Shown here in pieces: positions 25,666-35,889 of a stretch of DNA of 47,249 bases (its first letter is position 1; every line of letters starts with the position of its first letter). The stretch lies in assembly GCF_013184745.1 (NCBI RefSeq), contig NZ_JAATVU010000045.1:1-47249 (forward strand), read 5' to 3'. The notes below the pieces were generated by a model. It was not told the DNA's origin. It did not search any database and worked only from the letters and a program-made list of their open reading frames with translations. A program made the position numbers and the translations under genes. The stretch is from Mangrovicoccus sp. HB161399 (GTDB lineage: Bacteria > Pseudomonadota > Alphaproteobacteria > Rhodobacterales > Rhodobacteraceae).

Positions 25666-26376
25666 TCAGAAGCTCTTGAGCCGATAAAGCCCGGCGTTTT
25701 CCAACAGTATCGGCCCGTCCGGGAGGCCGCGCAGCAGCGTCCGGACGAAGTCCCCGGGCAGGCCCATGTCGAGCACGTGATCGCCGACCCGGTCCCCGAC
25801 GCCGGTTACCGGGCAGAAAATGACGTCGGGATGGGCCGTCCCGTAGCACCGCAGCTGCGCGCGGTCGGCGCGCAGCTACGGGTCGGCTGCGATGGCGATC
25901 TCGGTCCCGGGCCCCGGCACGGCAGCACTGTCGTTGCGCGGGCCGCTCCAGCCGTGTTCCCTGGCCGCGCCGGAACGGTGTTCCCAAGGGGCGAGCGCCT
26001 CGTCGAGCGTCGAAATCGGGCTGATCAGCACGAGCCTGTCGCAGCGCAGCACGTCAGAGAAGGCCGCCGCCGCAAAGGCGCCCATGGAGGCACCGTAGCC
26101 GATGTGGCGACAGCAGGGCCAGGCATCGACCCTGGCGACGGCCTCCTTGAAAATGGGCAGGAAACTATCGCGGCGGAACCAGGCATCCGGATCGCCTTCG
26201 GAAAAGGAGACCGCGTCGAACCCGTGGCTGCACAGGAAATCGAACCCCCAGCCCCGTCTGGTCTCGAGCGCATTGTGCGCCTCCCCGGCATTGTCGAAGG
26301 CGAAGATGACCGGTCCGTCATTGGCCAGCGGGATGTCCGCCCCATAGTCCCCGTTTTCCAAGCAAATTGCGGCCAT
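25666..26376 (-). pseudogene. Alpha/beta-hydrolase-like gene with an in-frame amber stop
   Basis: Starts MAAICLENGDYGADIPL at ATG 26376 (AGGAG 7 nt upstream). Around residue 110 it has the nucleophile elbow IGYGASMGAFAAAAF followed by LVLISPIST, typical of alpha/beta hydrolases. A TAG at 25878-25876 (codon 167, after EIAIAADP) stops translation, but the same frame continues for 69 sensible codons (RCYGTAHPDVIFCPVTG, GDHVLDMGLPGDFVRTLL, ENAGLYRLKSF) to a TGA at 25666, right beside the IS1182-type element. The late His-containing segment would normally complete the catalytic site, so the product is probably inactive. Substrate unknown. Confidence 0.65.
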
Positions 26377-26477
26377 GACAATCTCCTGCATCTCCAATGG
26401 CACGATCATTGAGCGGCACGAATGCAGGCATCAATGTATGTCGGACGCGTTCGGATGGCCTATCCGGCAGGAAACCG

Positions 26478-26921
26478 TCAGGCGACGGCCTCGATCAGGC
26501 GCTCCCGTCCGCCCATGCGGAACCGGTCGCCGGCCGCGAGGCCCTGCATCTGTTCGAAGACCGGCGCGGTGGCCGAGATGCCGAGGCAAGGGTCGCCGTC
26601 GAAATCGAATTCGGTGGTGGCCACGGCGACGACCAGCCAGCGGCCCTCGACCAGCACGGCCGCGCCCTCCTCGACGCTGGTCTTGGGGCCGAAATCGATG
26701 TCCTGCAGGCGCTCGATCTTGGCTCCGTGCGCGGCGATCGGATTTTCCAGCGCGGCGGCAAGATCGGCCGACTGTTCGGCGCGGCTCTCGCCGTCATGGT
26801 CCATCTGCGTCTCCCCGTCGAGCTCGCTGCCCGCGACGAAATCGGCGAAGAAGCCCTGGTCGTCGTCGAGCTCCGCCCGTTCGAGGTCGAGCATGCGGTT
26901 GCGCAAAGCTTGCTTGTCCAT
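26478..26921 (-). CDS. GreA/GreB-like protein
   Basis: A 147-residue protein. The first 75 residues are charged and helical (DKQALRNRMLDLERAELDDD, ... HGAKIERLQDIDFG) like a short coiled coil, and the C-terminal 70 (VEEGAAVLVEGRWLVVAVA, then LGISATAPVFEQMQGLAAGD) match the FKBP-like C-terminal domain of transcript-cleavage factors. It is shorter than GreA (about 158) and the coiled-coil tip acidic pair cannot be assigned with confidence, so it may be a Gre-like regulator that binds the RNA polymerase secondary channel and not a cleavage factor. It lies 74 bp downstream of ccmE on the same strand. Confidence 0.6.
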   Translation of the reverse strand: MDKQALRNRMLDLERAELDDDQGFFADFVAGSELDGETQMDHDGESRAEQSADLAAALENPIAAHGAKIERLQDIDFGPKTSVEEGAAVLVEGRWLVVAVATTEFDFDGDPCLGISATAPVFEQMQGLAAGDRFRMGGRERLIEAVA

Positions 26922-26995
26922 TGTCCTTTCCTCCTTTGCAGGGTCGCAGGGACAACGGGAGCGGCCCCGGCAGGGTTCCTGCCGGGAACGCGGCG

Positions 26996-27439
26996 TCAGC
27001 TTCCGGGAGCCTCGTAGACGCCCTGCTCCTTCAGCGCGTCGATGACATCCTTGGGCATGTAGGTCTCGTCATGCTTGGCGAGGATCTCGGTCGCCTGGAA
27101 CACGCCGTCGACATAGCGGCCGGTGCCGACCATGCCCTGGCCCTCGTCGAAGAGATCCGGCAGCACGCCGGTATAGGCGACGGGGACCGAAGCGCCGCCA
27201 TCGGTGACGCGGAAGGAAATCGTCTCGCCCTGCCCGCGCACCAGGCTTCCATCCTCGACCAGGCCGCCGATGCGGAACACCTCGGTCGGCCGCGGCGGAT
27301 CGGCCGCGACCTGGCTCGGCGAGCGGAAGAAGTTGATCCCGTCGCGCATCGCATAGCCGATCAGCCCGGTGGACACCGCCAGCGCCACGGCGGCGACGGC
27401 AATGATCTGGATGCGGCGTTTCTTCTTCAGTCCCTTCAT
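26996..27439 (-). CDS. ccmE: Cytochrome c maturation heme chaperone CcmE
   Basis: Membrane-anchored periplasmic chaperone that binds heme covalently and delivers it to CcmF. The 147-residue protein has a basic N-terminus, one membrane helix (IIAVAAVALAVSTGLIGYA), an OB-fold domain and the heme-binding motif AKHDETYMP, with His123 the covalent attachment residue and Tyr127 its axial partner. The gene follows argC by 7 bp, as in other Rhodobacterales, but ccmF and ccmH, usually next, are displaced to 18-20.5 kb by an island. Confidence 0.95.
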   Translation of the reverse strand: MKGLKKKRRIQIIAVAAVALAVSTGLIGYAMRDGINFFRSPSQVAADPPRPTEVFRIGGLVEDGSLVRGQGETISFRVTDGGASVPVAYTGVLPDLFDEGQGMVGTGRYVDGVFQATEILAKHDETYMPKDVIDALKEQGVYEAPGS

Positions 27440-27446
27440 CGGCTCC

Positions 27447-28472
27447 TCACGGGAAGACCGGGGCCAGTTCGAGCCCGGCGGTCTCCTTCTCTCCCAGCAT
27501 GATGTTGGCGCATTGCAGCGCCTGTCCCGAGGCGCCCTTCATCAGGTTGTCCAGCACCGACAGGATGATCACCCGGCCCGGACGGCGGTCGGCATGGACC
27601 CCGATCCGGCAGATGTTCGAACCCTTCACGTGCTGGGTCTGGGGAACGCCGCCGAGGGGCAGGATATCGACGAAGGGCTCGGAAGAATACTGCTTTTGCA
27701 ATGTCTCCAGAACTTCCGCCGCGTCGCCCTTGGCATAGATCGTCGCCTGCATGCCGCGGATCATCGGCACCAGATGGGGCGTGAAGGCGGCCGTCACCGG
27801 CTCGCCTGCGGCGAGGCCAAGTTCCTGGTCCAGCTCGCCCATGTGGCGGTGCCCGGCGACGCCGTAGGACTTGAAGCCCTCGTTCGCCTCGGAGAACAGC
27901 ATCGCTTCGTTCAGGCCGCGGCCCGCGCCCGAGACGCCGGATTTGGCGTCGATCACGATGTCGTCAGCCGCGATCGCCTTCGCGCGCAGCAGCGGGATCA
28001 GCGGCAGCAGCGAGGTCGCCACGTAGCAGCCGGTATTCGCCGTCACCCGCGCCCTGGCGATTTCCGCACGGTAGAATTCCGGCAGGCCGTAGGCCACGTC
28101 CGCCTGCACGTCCATCGCGGTGTGGTCGAGCTTGTACCATTTCTTGTATTCGGCCGCGTCGCGCAGCCGGAAATCCGCCGAGAGATCGACGATCTTCACG
28201 TGGTCCGGGATGTCGCGCACCAGCCCGTGCGCCACGCCGTGCGGCAGCGCGAAGAAGGCCAGGTCGATGCCGGAGAAATCCACCTCGTCGATCTTCGAGA
28301 GCACCGGCAGGTCGAGATGGCGCAAATGCGGGAAGACCTCGCCCATCGGCTGGCCGGCCTTGCGGTCGGCGGTCAGCGCGGCGATCTCGAAGGAGGGATG
28401 CGTGGCGATCAGCCGGACAAGCTCGGCCCCGGTGTAGCCGGAAGCGCCCAGAACTACGATTTTCTTGGTCAT
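27447..28472 (-). CDS. argC: N-acetyl-gamma-glutamyl-phosphate reductase
   Basis: Third step of arginine synthesis: NADPH-dependent reduction of N-acetylglutamyl phosphate to the semialdehyde. The 341-residue protein has the Rossmann motif GASGYTGAELVRLI near the N-terminus, the active-site Cys149 in TANTGCYVATS, and HRHMGELDQEL with the conserved His. Cytoplasmic, homotetrameric in the family. It lies 24 bp after murI and 7 bp before ccmE, forming a minus-strand run from the acyltransferase to ccmE. Confidence 0.96.
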   Translation of the reverse strand: MTKKIVVLGASGYTGAELVRLIATHPSFEIAALTADRKAGQPMGEVFPHLRHLDLPVLSKIDEVDFSGIDLAFFALPHGVAHGLVRDIPDHVKIVDLSADFRLRDAAEYKKWYKLDHTAMDVQADVAYGLPEFYRAEIARARVTANTGCYVATSLLPLIPLLRAKAIAADDIVIDAKSGVSGAGRGLNEAMLFSEANEGFKSYGVAGHRHMGELDQELGLAAGEPVTAAFTPHLVPMIRGMQATIYAKGDAAEVLETLQKQYSSEPFVDILPLGGVPQTQHVKGSNICRIGVHADRRPGRVIILSVLDNLMKGASGQALQCANIMLGEKETAGLELAPVFP

Positions 28473-28496
28473 GTCAGGTCCTTGCGGAGCAATTCT

Positions 28497-29318
28497 TCAG
28501 ATAGGGTCGACGTGTTCGAAGACGACCCGTCGTCGGAGGATCTGGGTCGCCTTGTTCGACACGGCGCGCGCGTCCCCCGTGGTCAGGAAACGGGACTCGG
28601 TCCCCGATCCGTACATGTCGGGATGGCGCTTGAGATAGTCCTCGAGGCTCGAGGCCACCAGGTTGGCCTGGGAATAGACCGTCACCTCCGGCCCCAGAGC
28701 CTCCTGGAAGACCGACTCCATGATCGGGTAGTGCGTGCAGCCCAGGATCGCGGCCTCGGGATGCGGCATGCGCCGCTTCAGTGCCTCGACATGGGAGCGC
28801 ACCAGCGCCTCGGCGAGGATGTCGTCGCCCGCCTCCAGCGCATCCACCAGCCCGCCGCAGGGCTGTGCCTCGACATCGACGCCGATCGCGCGGAACGCCA
28901 GCTCGCGCTGGAAGGCGCGGCTCGAGACGGTGGCGGGCGTGGCAAACAGCGCGACATGCTTCACCGCGACCTCGCGCGGCGGGGAATTGTCGCCCCACTG
29001 GCGTTCGGTCAGCGCTTCGATCAGCGGCACGAAGACGCCCAGAACGCGCTTGTCGGCCGGGATCCAGTGTTCCTGCATCCGCTTCAGCGCGGCGGCCGAG
29101 GCCGTGTTGCAGGCCAGGATCACCAGATCGCAGCCCGCTTCCCACAGCCGGGTCACCGCCGACGTCGTGAGGTTGTAGATGTCTTCGGCATCGCGCACGC
29201 CGTAGGGCGCGTGGGCGTTGTCGCCGAAATAGACGAAGGGCACGTCCGGCAAGCGCCGGGACACCGCGTCAAGGACGGTGAGCCCGCCCAGGCCTGAGTC
29301 GAAAATGCCGACAGCCAT
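28497..29318 (-). CDS. murI: Glutamate racemase
   Basis: Cofactor-independent racemase that provides D-glutamate for peptidoglycan. The 273-residue protein has [13 protein letters not shown] (Asp7-Ser8), [11 protein letters not shown], the first catalytic Cys70 in [10 protein letters not shown] and the second Cys194 in [10 protein letters not shown]. Its ATG overlaps the stop of the upstream acyltransferase (TGATG), so translation is likely coupled. Normal length. Confidence 0.96.
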   Translation of the reverse strand: MAVGIFDSGLGGLTVLDAVSRRLPDVPFVYFGDNAHAPYGVRDAEDIYNLTTSAVTRLWEAGCDLVILACNTASAAALKRMQEHWIPADKRVLGVFVPLIEALTERQWGDNSPPREVAVKHVALFATPATVSSRAFQRELAFRAIGVDVEAQPCGGLVDALEAGDDILAEALVRSHVEALKRRMPHPEAAILGCTHYPIMESVFQEALGPEVTVYSQANLVASSLEDYLKRHPDMYGSGTESRFLTTGDARAVSNKATQILRRRVVFEHVDPI

Positions 29319-30220
29319 CAGTTCCGGTGCTTTTCCTCGAATTCGAACCCGTAGCCCATGGATTTCACGGGCGTTGGCGAAAGGCGATACGTCTGTTCGC
29401 GCAGAAAGTCCATCATCGCGCGCGCATCTCCCAGAAAAGGCGCCATCATTTCCCGCGGCACGGGAGTGCCGATCACCACGTCGACGGGGCGGTTCACCCG
29501 CGCCTTGAACTCCTTGATCAGCAGCCCCAGCCGCAGGTTCTGGTGCAGGTGGCTGGCCAGCTGGAAGAAGCGCGAATTGTGGCCGACGAAGAAGACCGGC
29601 ACGACGGCGGCGCCGGACTTTGCGATCATCCGCGCGGTGAAGCTGCGCCAGCCCGGATCCATCGGCTGGGAAAACGGCCTGAGCGCGGTGGAGACGGTGC
29701 CGCCGGGAAAGACGCCCATCGCGCCGCCCTGCCCCAGATGGCCGAGCGCCAGCCGCCGGGTCTCCAGGTTGAGCTTCACCGCCTCCTTCGTCTCGTCGAA
29801 GCTGATCGGCAGGATGGCCTGCTGCAGGTCCTCGGCACGGCGGAAGACCTGGTTGGCGAGGATGCGGAAATCGCCCCGCGCCCGGCGCAGGATCAGGCCC
29901 ATCATCAGCCCGTCGAGGATGCCGAAGGGATGGTTGGCAATCACCACGACCGGTCCCCGGGCGGGGATGTTGCCGAGGCCGCCGCCGACGATGCGCAGGG
30001 ACAGCCCGTAGCGCTCGGCCATGACCTCCCAGAAGTCGCGGCCCTCGGCGACCTCCCGCTCGTAGCCATCCGCCCGGCGGATCAGCTTGATCCGGCCGGT
30101 CGCATTCTCCATGACGCGGATCAGCGCACGCCCGCCGGGCGAGCCGGCGGAGCTTGCATAGCTGATGTCGCGCGCGATATCCCGCCGGCGCTGCCGGTCC
30201 CCGCGGCTGATGCGGCCCAT
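29318..30220 (-). CDS. PlsC-type lysophospholipid/ornithine-lipid acyltransferase family protein
   Basis: A 300-residue glycerolipid acyltransferase homologue. The HX4D-type active site is NHPFGILD (His97, Asp103), preceded by RGPVVVIA, and a second block VFPGGTVST fits the substrate-binding motif of the family. This larger form, with a 90-residue N-terminal extension, is common in alphaproteobacteria beside housekeeping genes; some relatives acylate ornithine lipids. The exact acceptor is uncertain. Start ATG at 30220 has GGAGGAT upstream; the longer frame to 30313 is less likely because it reads into the divergent promoter region. Confidence 0.8.
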   Translation of the reverse strand: MGRISRGDRQRRRDIARDISYASSAGSPGGRALIRVMENATGRIKLIRRADGYEREVAEGRDFWEVMAERYGLSLRIVGGGLGNIPARGPVVVIANHPFGILDGLMMGLILRRARGDFRILANQVFRRAEDLQQAILPISFDETKEAVKLNLETRRLALGHLGQGGAMGVFPGGTVSTALRPFSQPMDPGWRSFTARMIAKSGAAVVPVFFVGHNSRFFQLASHLHQNLRLGLLIKEFKARVNRPVDVVIGTPVPREMMAPFLGDARAMMDFLREQTYRLSPTPVKSMGYGFEFEEKHRN

Positions 30221-30369
30221 GGATCCTCCGTTCCTCGGATGCCCTTCCGGATACCAGCGCCGGTCAACCTGCGGCAAGGGGGCCATAATCTGGGCGCAAA
30301 GCTGATTTCTCATAATTGCAATCCTCGGCTGCGCATGTCAGGTTTGCTGCACTCAACACAGGCATGATC

Positions 30370-31281
30370 ATGGACTGGGACAAGTTACGGATTTTCCACG
30401 CAGTTGCGGACGCGGGGAGCCTCACGCATGCGGGCGAGCACCTGCACCTGTCGCAATCGGCGGTCTCCCGCCAGATACGGGCGCTGGAGACATCTCTCAA
30501 TACCACCCTCTTTCACCGCCATGCCCGCGGCCTGATCCTGACCGAGCAGGGGGAACTGCTTTTCGACGCGACCTCGGCGATGGTGAAGCGGCTCGATGCT
30601 GCGGCTGCGCGGATCCGCGACAGCGAGGAAGAGGTCTTCGGCGAGCTGCGCGTGACCACGACCACCGGCTTCGGCTCGCTGTGGCTGGTCCCGCGGCTGC
30701 CCGCGCTCTACAAGAAGTATCCCGACCTCAAGATCGACCTGATGCTGGAAGAGCGCGTGCTCGACCTGCCGATGCGCGAGGCCGATGTCGCGATCCGGAT
30801 GAAGGAGCCCTCGCAGGCCGACCTGATTCGGAAGCGCCTGATGGCGGTGCACATGCGGCTCTATGCGACGCCGGAATACCTGGCGGAATACGGCACGCCC
30901 CAGACCCGCGCCGACATGCGCAACCACCGGCTGATCTGCCAGAACGCGACCAGCTTCCAGGTGATGGCGGGGCTGCGCATGGTGCAGGCGCTGATGGCCG
31001 AGGACATGCCGTCGCTGCTGACGGTGAACAACTATTTCGGCGTGCTGCAGGGGGTGGCGAACCATCTGGGCATCGGCGTGCTGCCGCATTACGTCGCCCA
31101 TGACACCGGAAACCTCGTGCGCGTGCTGCCGGACGTCGACAGCGGAGAGGTGCCTGTATACCTCGCCTATCCCGAGGAACTGCGCCAGTCCAAGCGCATC
31201 GCCGCCTTCCGCGATTTCGTGATGGACGAGATCGCCATCTACCGGCGCAACGCCCAAATTTCTGCAGGTGCGAGCGAATAG
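30370..31281 (+). CDS. LysR-family transcriptional regulator
   Basis: A LysR-type regulator of about 303 residues. The winged helix-turn-helix is MDWDKLRIFHAVADAGSLT, then LSQSAVSRQIRALE, and the effector domain runs from about residue 90 (ELRVTTTTGFGSLWLVPRL) to the end. Start may be ATG 30370 or ATG 30364 two codons earlier. It is divergent from the acyltransferase gene; the 149-bp gap contains ATTGCAAT in an AT-richer stretch, a possible LysR-type site. Close relatives are conserved across Rhodobacterales, often near thioredoxin reductase; target genes here are not known. Confidence 0.9.
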   Translation: MDWDKLRIFHAVADAGSLTHAGEHLHLSQSAVSRQIRALETSLNTTLFHRHARGLILTEQGELLFDATSAMVKRLDAAAARIRDSEEEVFGELRVTTTTGFGSLWLVPRLPALYKKYPDLKIDLMLEERVLDLPMREADVAIRMKEPSQADLIRKRLMAVHMRLYATPEYLAEYGTPQTRADMRNHRLICQNATSFQVMAGLRMVQALMAEDMPSLLTVNNYFGVLQGVANHLGIGVLPHYVAHDTGNLVRVLPDVDSGEVPVYLAYPEELRQSKRIAAFRDFVMDEIAIYRRNAQISAGASE

Positions 31282-31322
31282 GCCAATTTACGCGTATTTT
31301 TCGCTACTGCGGAAAATTTAAT

Positions 31323-31352
31323 CTTGAACTAGGCAGGCCAGCCGATTAAGTG
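31323..31352 (+). promoter_or_regulatory. Candidate promoter (RpoH-like -35) for a small RNA
   Basis: CTTGAAC (31323-31329) then, 17 bp after TTGAAC, TAAGTG (31347-31352). The CTTGAA form resembles the -35 element of heat-shock sigma (RpoH) promoters in Rhodobacter; the -10 is imperfect. It sits in an AT-rich patch downstream of the LysR gene with no reading frame after it until 31528. Confidence 0.35.
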
Positions 31353-31357
31353 GGCTG

Positions 31358-31428
31358 CAGATGAAGGTTTTGGCCTTCTTCTACCTCCCTGTTGGACTTT
31401 GGCCGAGCTTTGTCTCGGCCTTTTTTTT
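31358..31428 (+). ncRNA. Candidate trans-acting small RNA with ACCUCCC motif
   Basis: A stretch of about 70 nt lies between the promoter-like boxes and a strong intrinsic terminator. It has no plausible reading frame. Upstream of the terminator stem it has CUACCUCCCUG, which can pair with Shine-Dalgarno sequences, as in the CCUCC-loop small RNAs known from alphaproteobacteria (such as the CcsR family of Rhodobacter). It lies directly before genes of stress type. Alternatively the hairpin simply ends the LysR transcript. Not proven without expression data. Confidence 0.45.
31401..31428 (+). terminator. Intrinsic terminator
   Basis: Stem GGCCGAG/CTCGGCC (7 bp), loop CTTTGT, then eight T. It is a textbook factor-independent terminator on the plus strand. 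Confidence 0.9.
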
Positions 31429-31527
31429 GCCTTGCCGCCAGGTGAGCCGCCTCGGGCAGGCGGAACCGCGGAGCGCTCCGCCACGTTGTCCATCCGAACG
31501 CAGACAAATGCCAAAGGTAGGACACAC

Positions 31528-31686
31528 ATGGATTTCTTGAGGATCGTCATCGCCATCCTGCTGCCGCCCCTGGGCGTCGCGCTGCAGGTCGGGCTGAGAT
31601 GGCCTTTCTGGATCAACATCCTGCTGACGCTTCTGGGCTACATTCCTGGCATCGTCCACGCGGTGTGGATCATTGCGAAGCGCTGA
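31528..31686 (+). CDS. Pmp3/YqaE-family small membrane protein
   Basis: A 52-residue proteolipid with two membrane helices: MDFLRIVIAILLPPLGVALQ and WINILLTLLGYIPGIVHAVW. The LPPLGV and LLGYIPGI.HA.W motifs define the Pmp3/UPF0057 family, whose members in other organisms are induced by salt, cold or membrane stress. The ATG at 31528 follows AGGTAGGA. A DUF4112 gene overlaps its end. Start and size agree with the family. Confidence 0.9.
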   Translation: MDFLRIVIAILLPPLGVALQVGLRWPFWINILLTLLGYIPGIVHAVWIIAKR

Positions 31687-32062
31687 GACGGCAGAACGGC
31701 TGGCCCGGGCCGAGCGGATCGCCGCGCTGATGGATGCGCGGTACAGCCTCTTCGGCATCCACTTCGGCTGGGATTCGCTGATCGGGCTGCTTTTGCCCGG
31801 CATCGGCGATGCAGCCACCGCCCTGCCGTCCCTATATGTGATGTACGAGGCGCACCGCCTCGGCGCGCGCAAGCGGGTGCTGGCGCGCATGGGGCTGAAT
31901 GTCGGCCTCGACACGGTGCTGGGTTCGGTCCCGCTGGCAGGGGACATCTTCGACCTCGCCTTCAAGGCGAATCGCCGGAACGTCGCCCTGCTGTCCCGGG
32001 AACTGGCCCGCGCCGAACGGAAGAAGGAGGAAAACCCATGGCCAAACGCAATTCCGGACTGA
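31673..32062 (+). CDS. DUF4112 domain membrane protein
   Basis: A protein of up to 129 residues with two likely membrane segments (WDSLIGLLLPGIGDAATALP; NVGLDTVLGSVPLAGDIFDL), the repeat G..PG.GD / GSVPLAGD being characteristic of DUF4112. The start is uncertain: TTG at 31673 overlaps the pmp3-like gene by 14 bp; the next ATG is at 31730. Its end overlaps the start of the next gene by 25 bp. The tail is basic. The three genes probably form one transcript. Function unknown. Confidence 0.75.
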   Translation: MRSAETAERLARAERIAALMDARYSLFGIHFGWDSLIGLLLPGIGDAATALPSLYVMYEAHRLGARKRVLARMGLNVGLDTVLGSVPLAGDIFDLAFKANRRNVALLSRELARAERKKEENPWPNAIPD

Positions 32063-32508
32063 AGCCGGGCACCTGGGTGCTGATCGCAGACGGCGGAAAG
32101 GCGCTGTTCCTGCGCAACGAGGGCGACGAGCTCGACATGAACCTCGCCGTCATCTCCAAGGAGGAGCACGAGAACCCGCAGGCACAGGACTGGAAGACCG
32201 ACCGTGCGGGCCGCTTCAACGACGGACCCTCGGTGCAGCGCTCGGCGGTCGAGGAAACCGACTGGCACCAGCTGGAGAAGGAGCGCTTCGCCGCCGATCT
32301 GGCGGAGATCCTCTACAAGGCGGCGCATCGCGGCCGCTATGACCGGCTGGTGATCCTGGCGAGCCGCCCGGTGCTTGCGACGCTGCGCAAGGAGCTGCAC
32401 CGCGAGGTGCTGGACCGGCTGGTGCTCGACATCCCGAAAGTGGTCACGAACATCCCGCTCGACGAGGTCGAGGCGGTCGTGGCCCGCGAGATGGCGGCCA
32501 TGGCCTGA
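32038..32508 (+). CDS. Host attachment family protein
   Basis: A 156-residue protein with a strong Shine-Dalgarno (AAGGAGG) 7 nt before the ATG, all within the end of the preceding gene. It has TWVLIADGGKALFLRNEG at the N-terminus, the charged region DRAGRFNDG, and YDRLVILASRPVLATLRKEL in the second half, matching the family annotated as required for attachment to host cells after an Agrobacterium gene. The fold is like the middle domain of release factor eRF1; a biochemical role is not established. Soluble. Confidence 0.8.
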   Translation: MAKRNSGLKPGTWVLIADGGKALFLRNEGDELDMNLAVISKEEHENPQAQDWKTDRAGRFNDGPSVQRSAVEETDWHQLEKERFAADLAEILYKAAHRGRYDRLVILASRPVLATLRKELHREVLDRLVLDIPKVVTNIPLDEVEAVVAREMAAMA

Positions 32509-32517
32509 CATCCGGCA

Positions 32518-32535
32518 GGGAGGCTCCGGCCTCCC
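32518..32535 (+). terminator. GC hairpin after the host-attachment gene
   Basis: Stem GGGAGGC/GCCTCCC with loop TCCG, 10 bp after the stop codon, without a T-tract. Likely the end of the pmp3-like operon or a stability hairpin. Confidence 0.45.
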
Positions 32536-32650
32536 GCCCCTCCCCGGCCTGCCGATAATGCTTCATTCCGGGCGATAGATCGCGCGCAGGCCTTCAATTC
32601 CCGCATCAACATCGCTAAGGGCAGGCGCAAAGCAACCTACGGATGGTGCC

Positions 32651-34810
<2,160 letters not shown>

Positions 34811-34817
34811 GGCCTGC

Positions 34818-34851
34818 GCCGGAGCGCGCCCTGAAGGGCCAGCGCTCCGGC
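34818..34851 (+). terminator. Long two-tier hairpin after purL
   Basis: A ten-pair stem GCCGGAGCGC/GCGCTCCGGC encloses a second five-pair stem GCCCT/AGGGC. It begins 8 bp after the purL stop. There is no T-tract, so termination strength is uncertain. Confidence 0.55.
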
Positions 34852-34982
34852 CCCCGGAACGGTCCCCGGCGGCAGCGGCGTGGCGGCGGTCAGCACGACC
34901 GGCGCCCGGCTTCTCCAGGCACGCCGGAACTCGCCATGGCCGCCGAGAGGCTGGCGAAGCGGAATTCCTGCGCCCAGTCGCC

Positions 34983-35474
34983 TTACCCGTCGAAACAGGC
35001 CGGAGGCTCCGGCTTCGGATTCAAGCCGGCGGCACTGAAATCGAGGGCCTCGCCGCCGGATCTGGCGGCAAAGTCCAGCTTCGCCGCGGTTTTCGCGGTC
35101 CCGGCCGAAATCGGCTCCGCTCGTCCGCTGCACGGCAGGCATCAGCATGCCGGAGGCAGGCTCTGACGGCAGGGCCGCCAGATCGGGCTCGCTGCCTTTC
35201 GGGAGACCCATCAGCCCCCGGAAGGTCCAGCCGCCCACCACGCCGGTTCAGATCCGGGATGCCGATGCCGGACCGATCGTCCGGCGGGCTGCCCGGGCTG
35301 CGGGTCGAAGCCGAACAGCGCCAGCGGATTGTCCCCGCCGAGAGACTGGGCGGACATGCCGATGTCATGTTTGATCTCGTGTTCGTCCCCAGCGGCTCTG
35401 CCTGGCATGGCGGGTGCTGCACCGGGGAAAAGCGACGCCGCGGGCAACAGGACTCCGACAATCCGCATGAACAT
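34983..35474 (-). pseudogene. Decayed small secreted protein
   Basis: A minus-strand coding signal spread over three frames. From ATG 35474 (or 35468) it reads MFMRIVGVLLPAASLFPGAA, a signal peptide, then GMSAQSLGGDNPLALFGFDP. After a shift the sense continues as GGWTFRGLMGLPKGSEPDLA, ALPSEPASGMLMPAVQ; after a second shift, AKLDFAARSGGEALDFSAAG, LNPKPEPPACFDG and TAA at 34983. The total, about 163 codons, fits one small periplasmic protein. The family was not identified, and the reconstruction is inference. Confidence 0.5.
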
Positions 35475-35646
35475 GACAAAATCTCCGATCGGATGGATGC
35501 CCAAACCTTGCCCCAAGGTCAATGCGGCAGCCGAGCGGATGGGCGTCCGGCAAACCCCGCCCCGGCCGGAAAGGACGGGCCGCAGTTCCATCTTGCGGGG
35601 CGGGCAGCCGGGCCTTAGATTTCGACAGACACAAAGGAAATATCCC

Positions 35647-35889
35647 ATGCCGATGCAAGCCGAGGAAATCGAGACTCTCCTGCGCGAGACGTTTCCCAAC
35701 GCACAGATTACCATCATGGACATGGCCGGCGACGGCAACCACTACGCCGCCGAGATCATCGACGAAAGCTTCCGCGGCCTGAACCGCGTGCAGCAGCAGC
35801 GCTCGGTCTATGCGGCGCTGAAAGGCAAGATGGACGGCGCCGAGGGCGAACTCCACGCGCTGGCGCTGACCACCAAGGCGCCCGAGTGA
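35647..35889 (+). CDS. BolA-family protein
   Basis: An 80-residue BolA-like protein (MPMQAEEIETLLRETFPNAQ; GDGNHYAAEIIDESFRGLNR; HALALTTK). BolA proteins bind a shared [2Fe-2S] cluster with monothiol glutaredoxins through a conserved C-terminal His, here His in the ELHALALTT strand. The partner glutaredoxin grxD is two genes downstream. It belongs to the short IbaG/BolA2-like type. ATG at 35647 follows AAGGAAA. Its stop overlaps the GTG start of the next gene (GTGA). Confidence 0.92.
   Translation: MPMQAEEIETLLRETFPNAQITIMDMAGDGNHYAAEIIDESFRGLNRVQQQRSVYAALKGKMDGAEGELHALALTTKAPE

Noticed and set aside
22860-25700. Terminal inverted repeats of the IS1182-type element
   Set aside because: GGGGAT occurs near both ends, but no convincing longer match was found by eye, so no ends were claimed.
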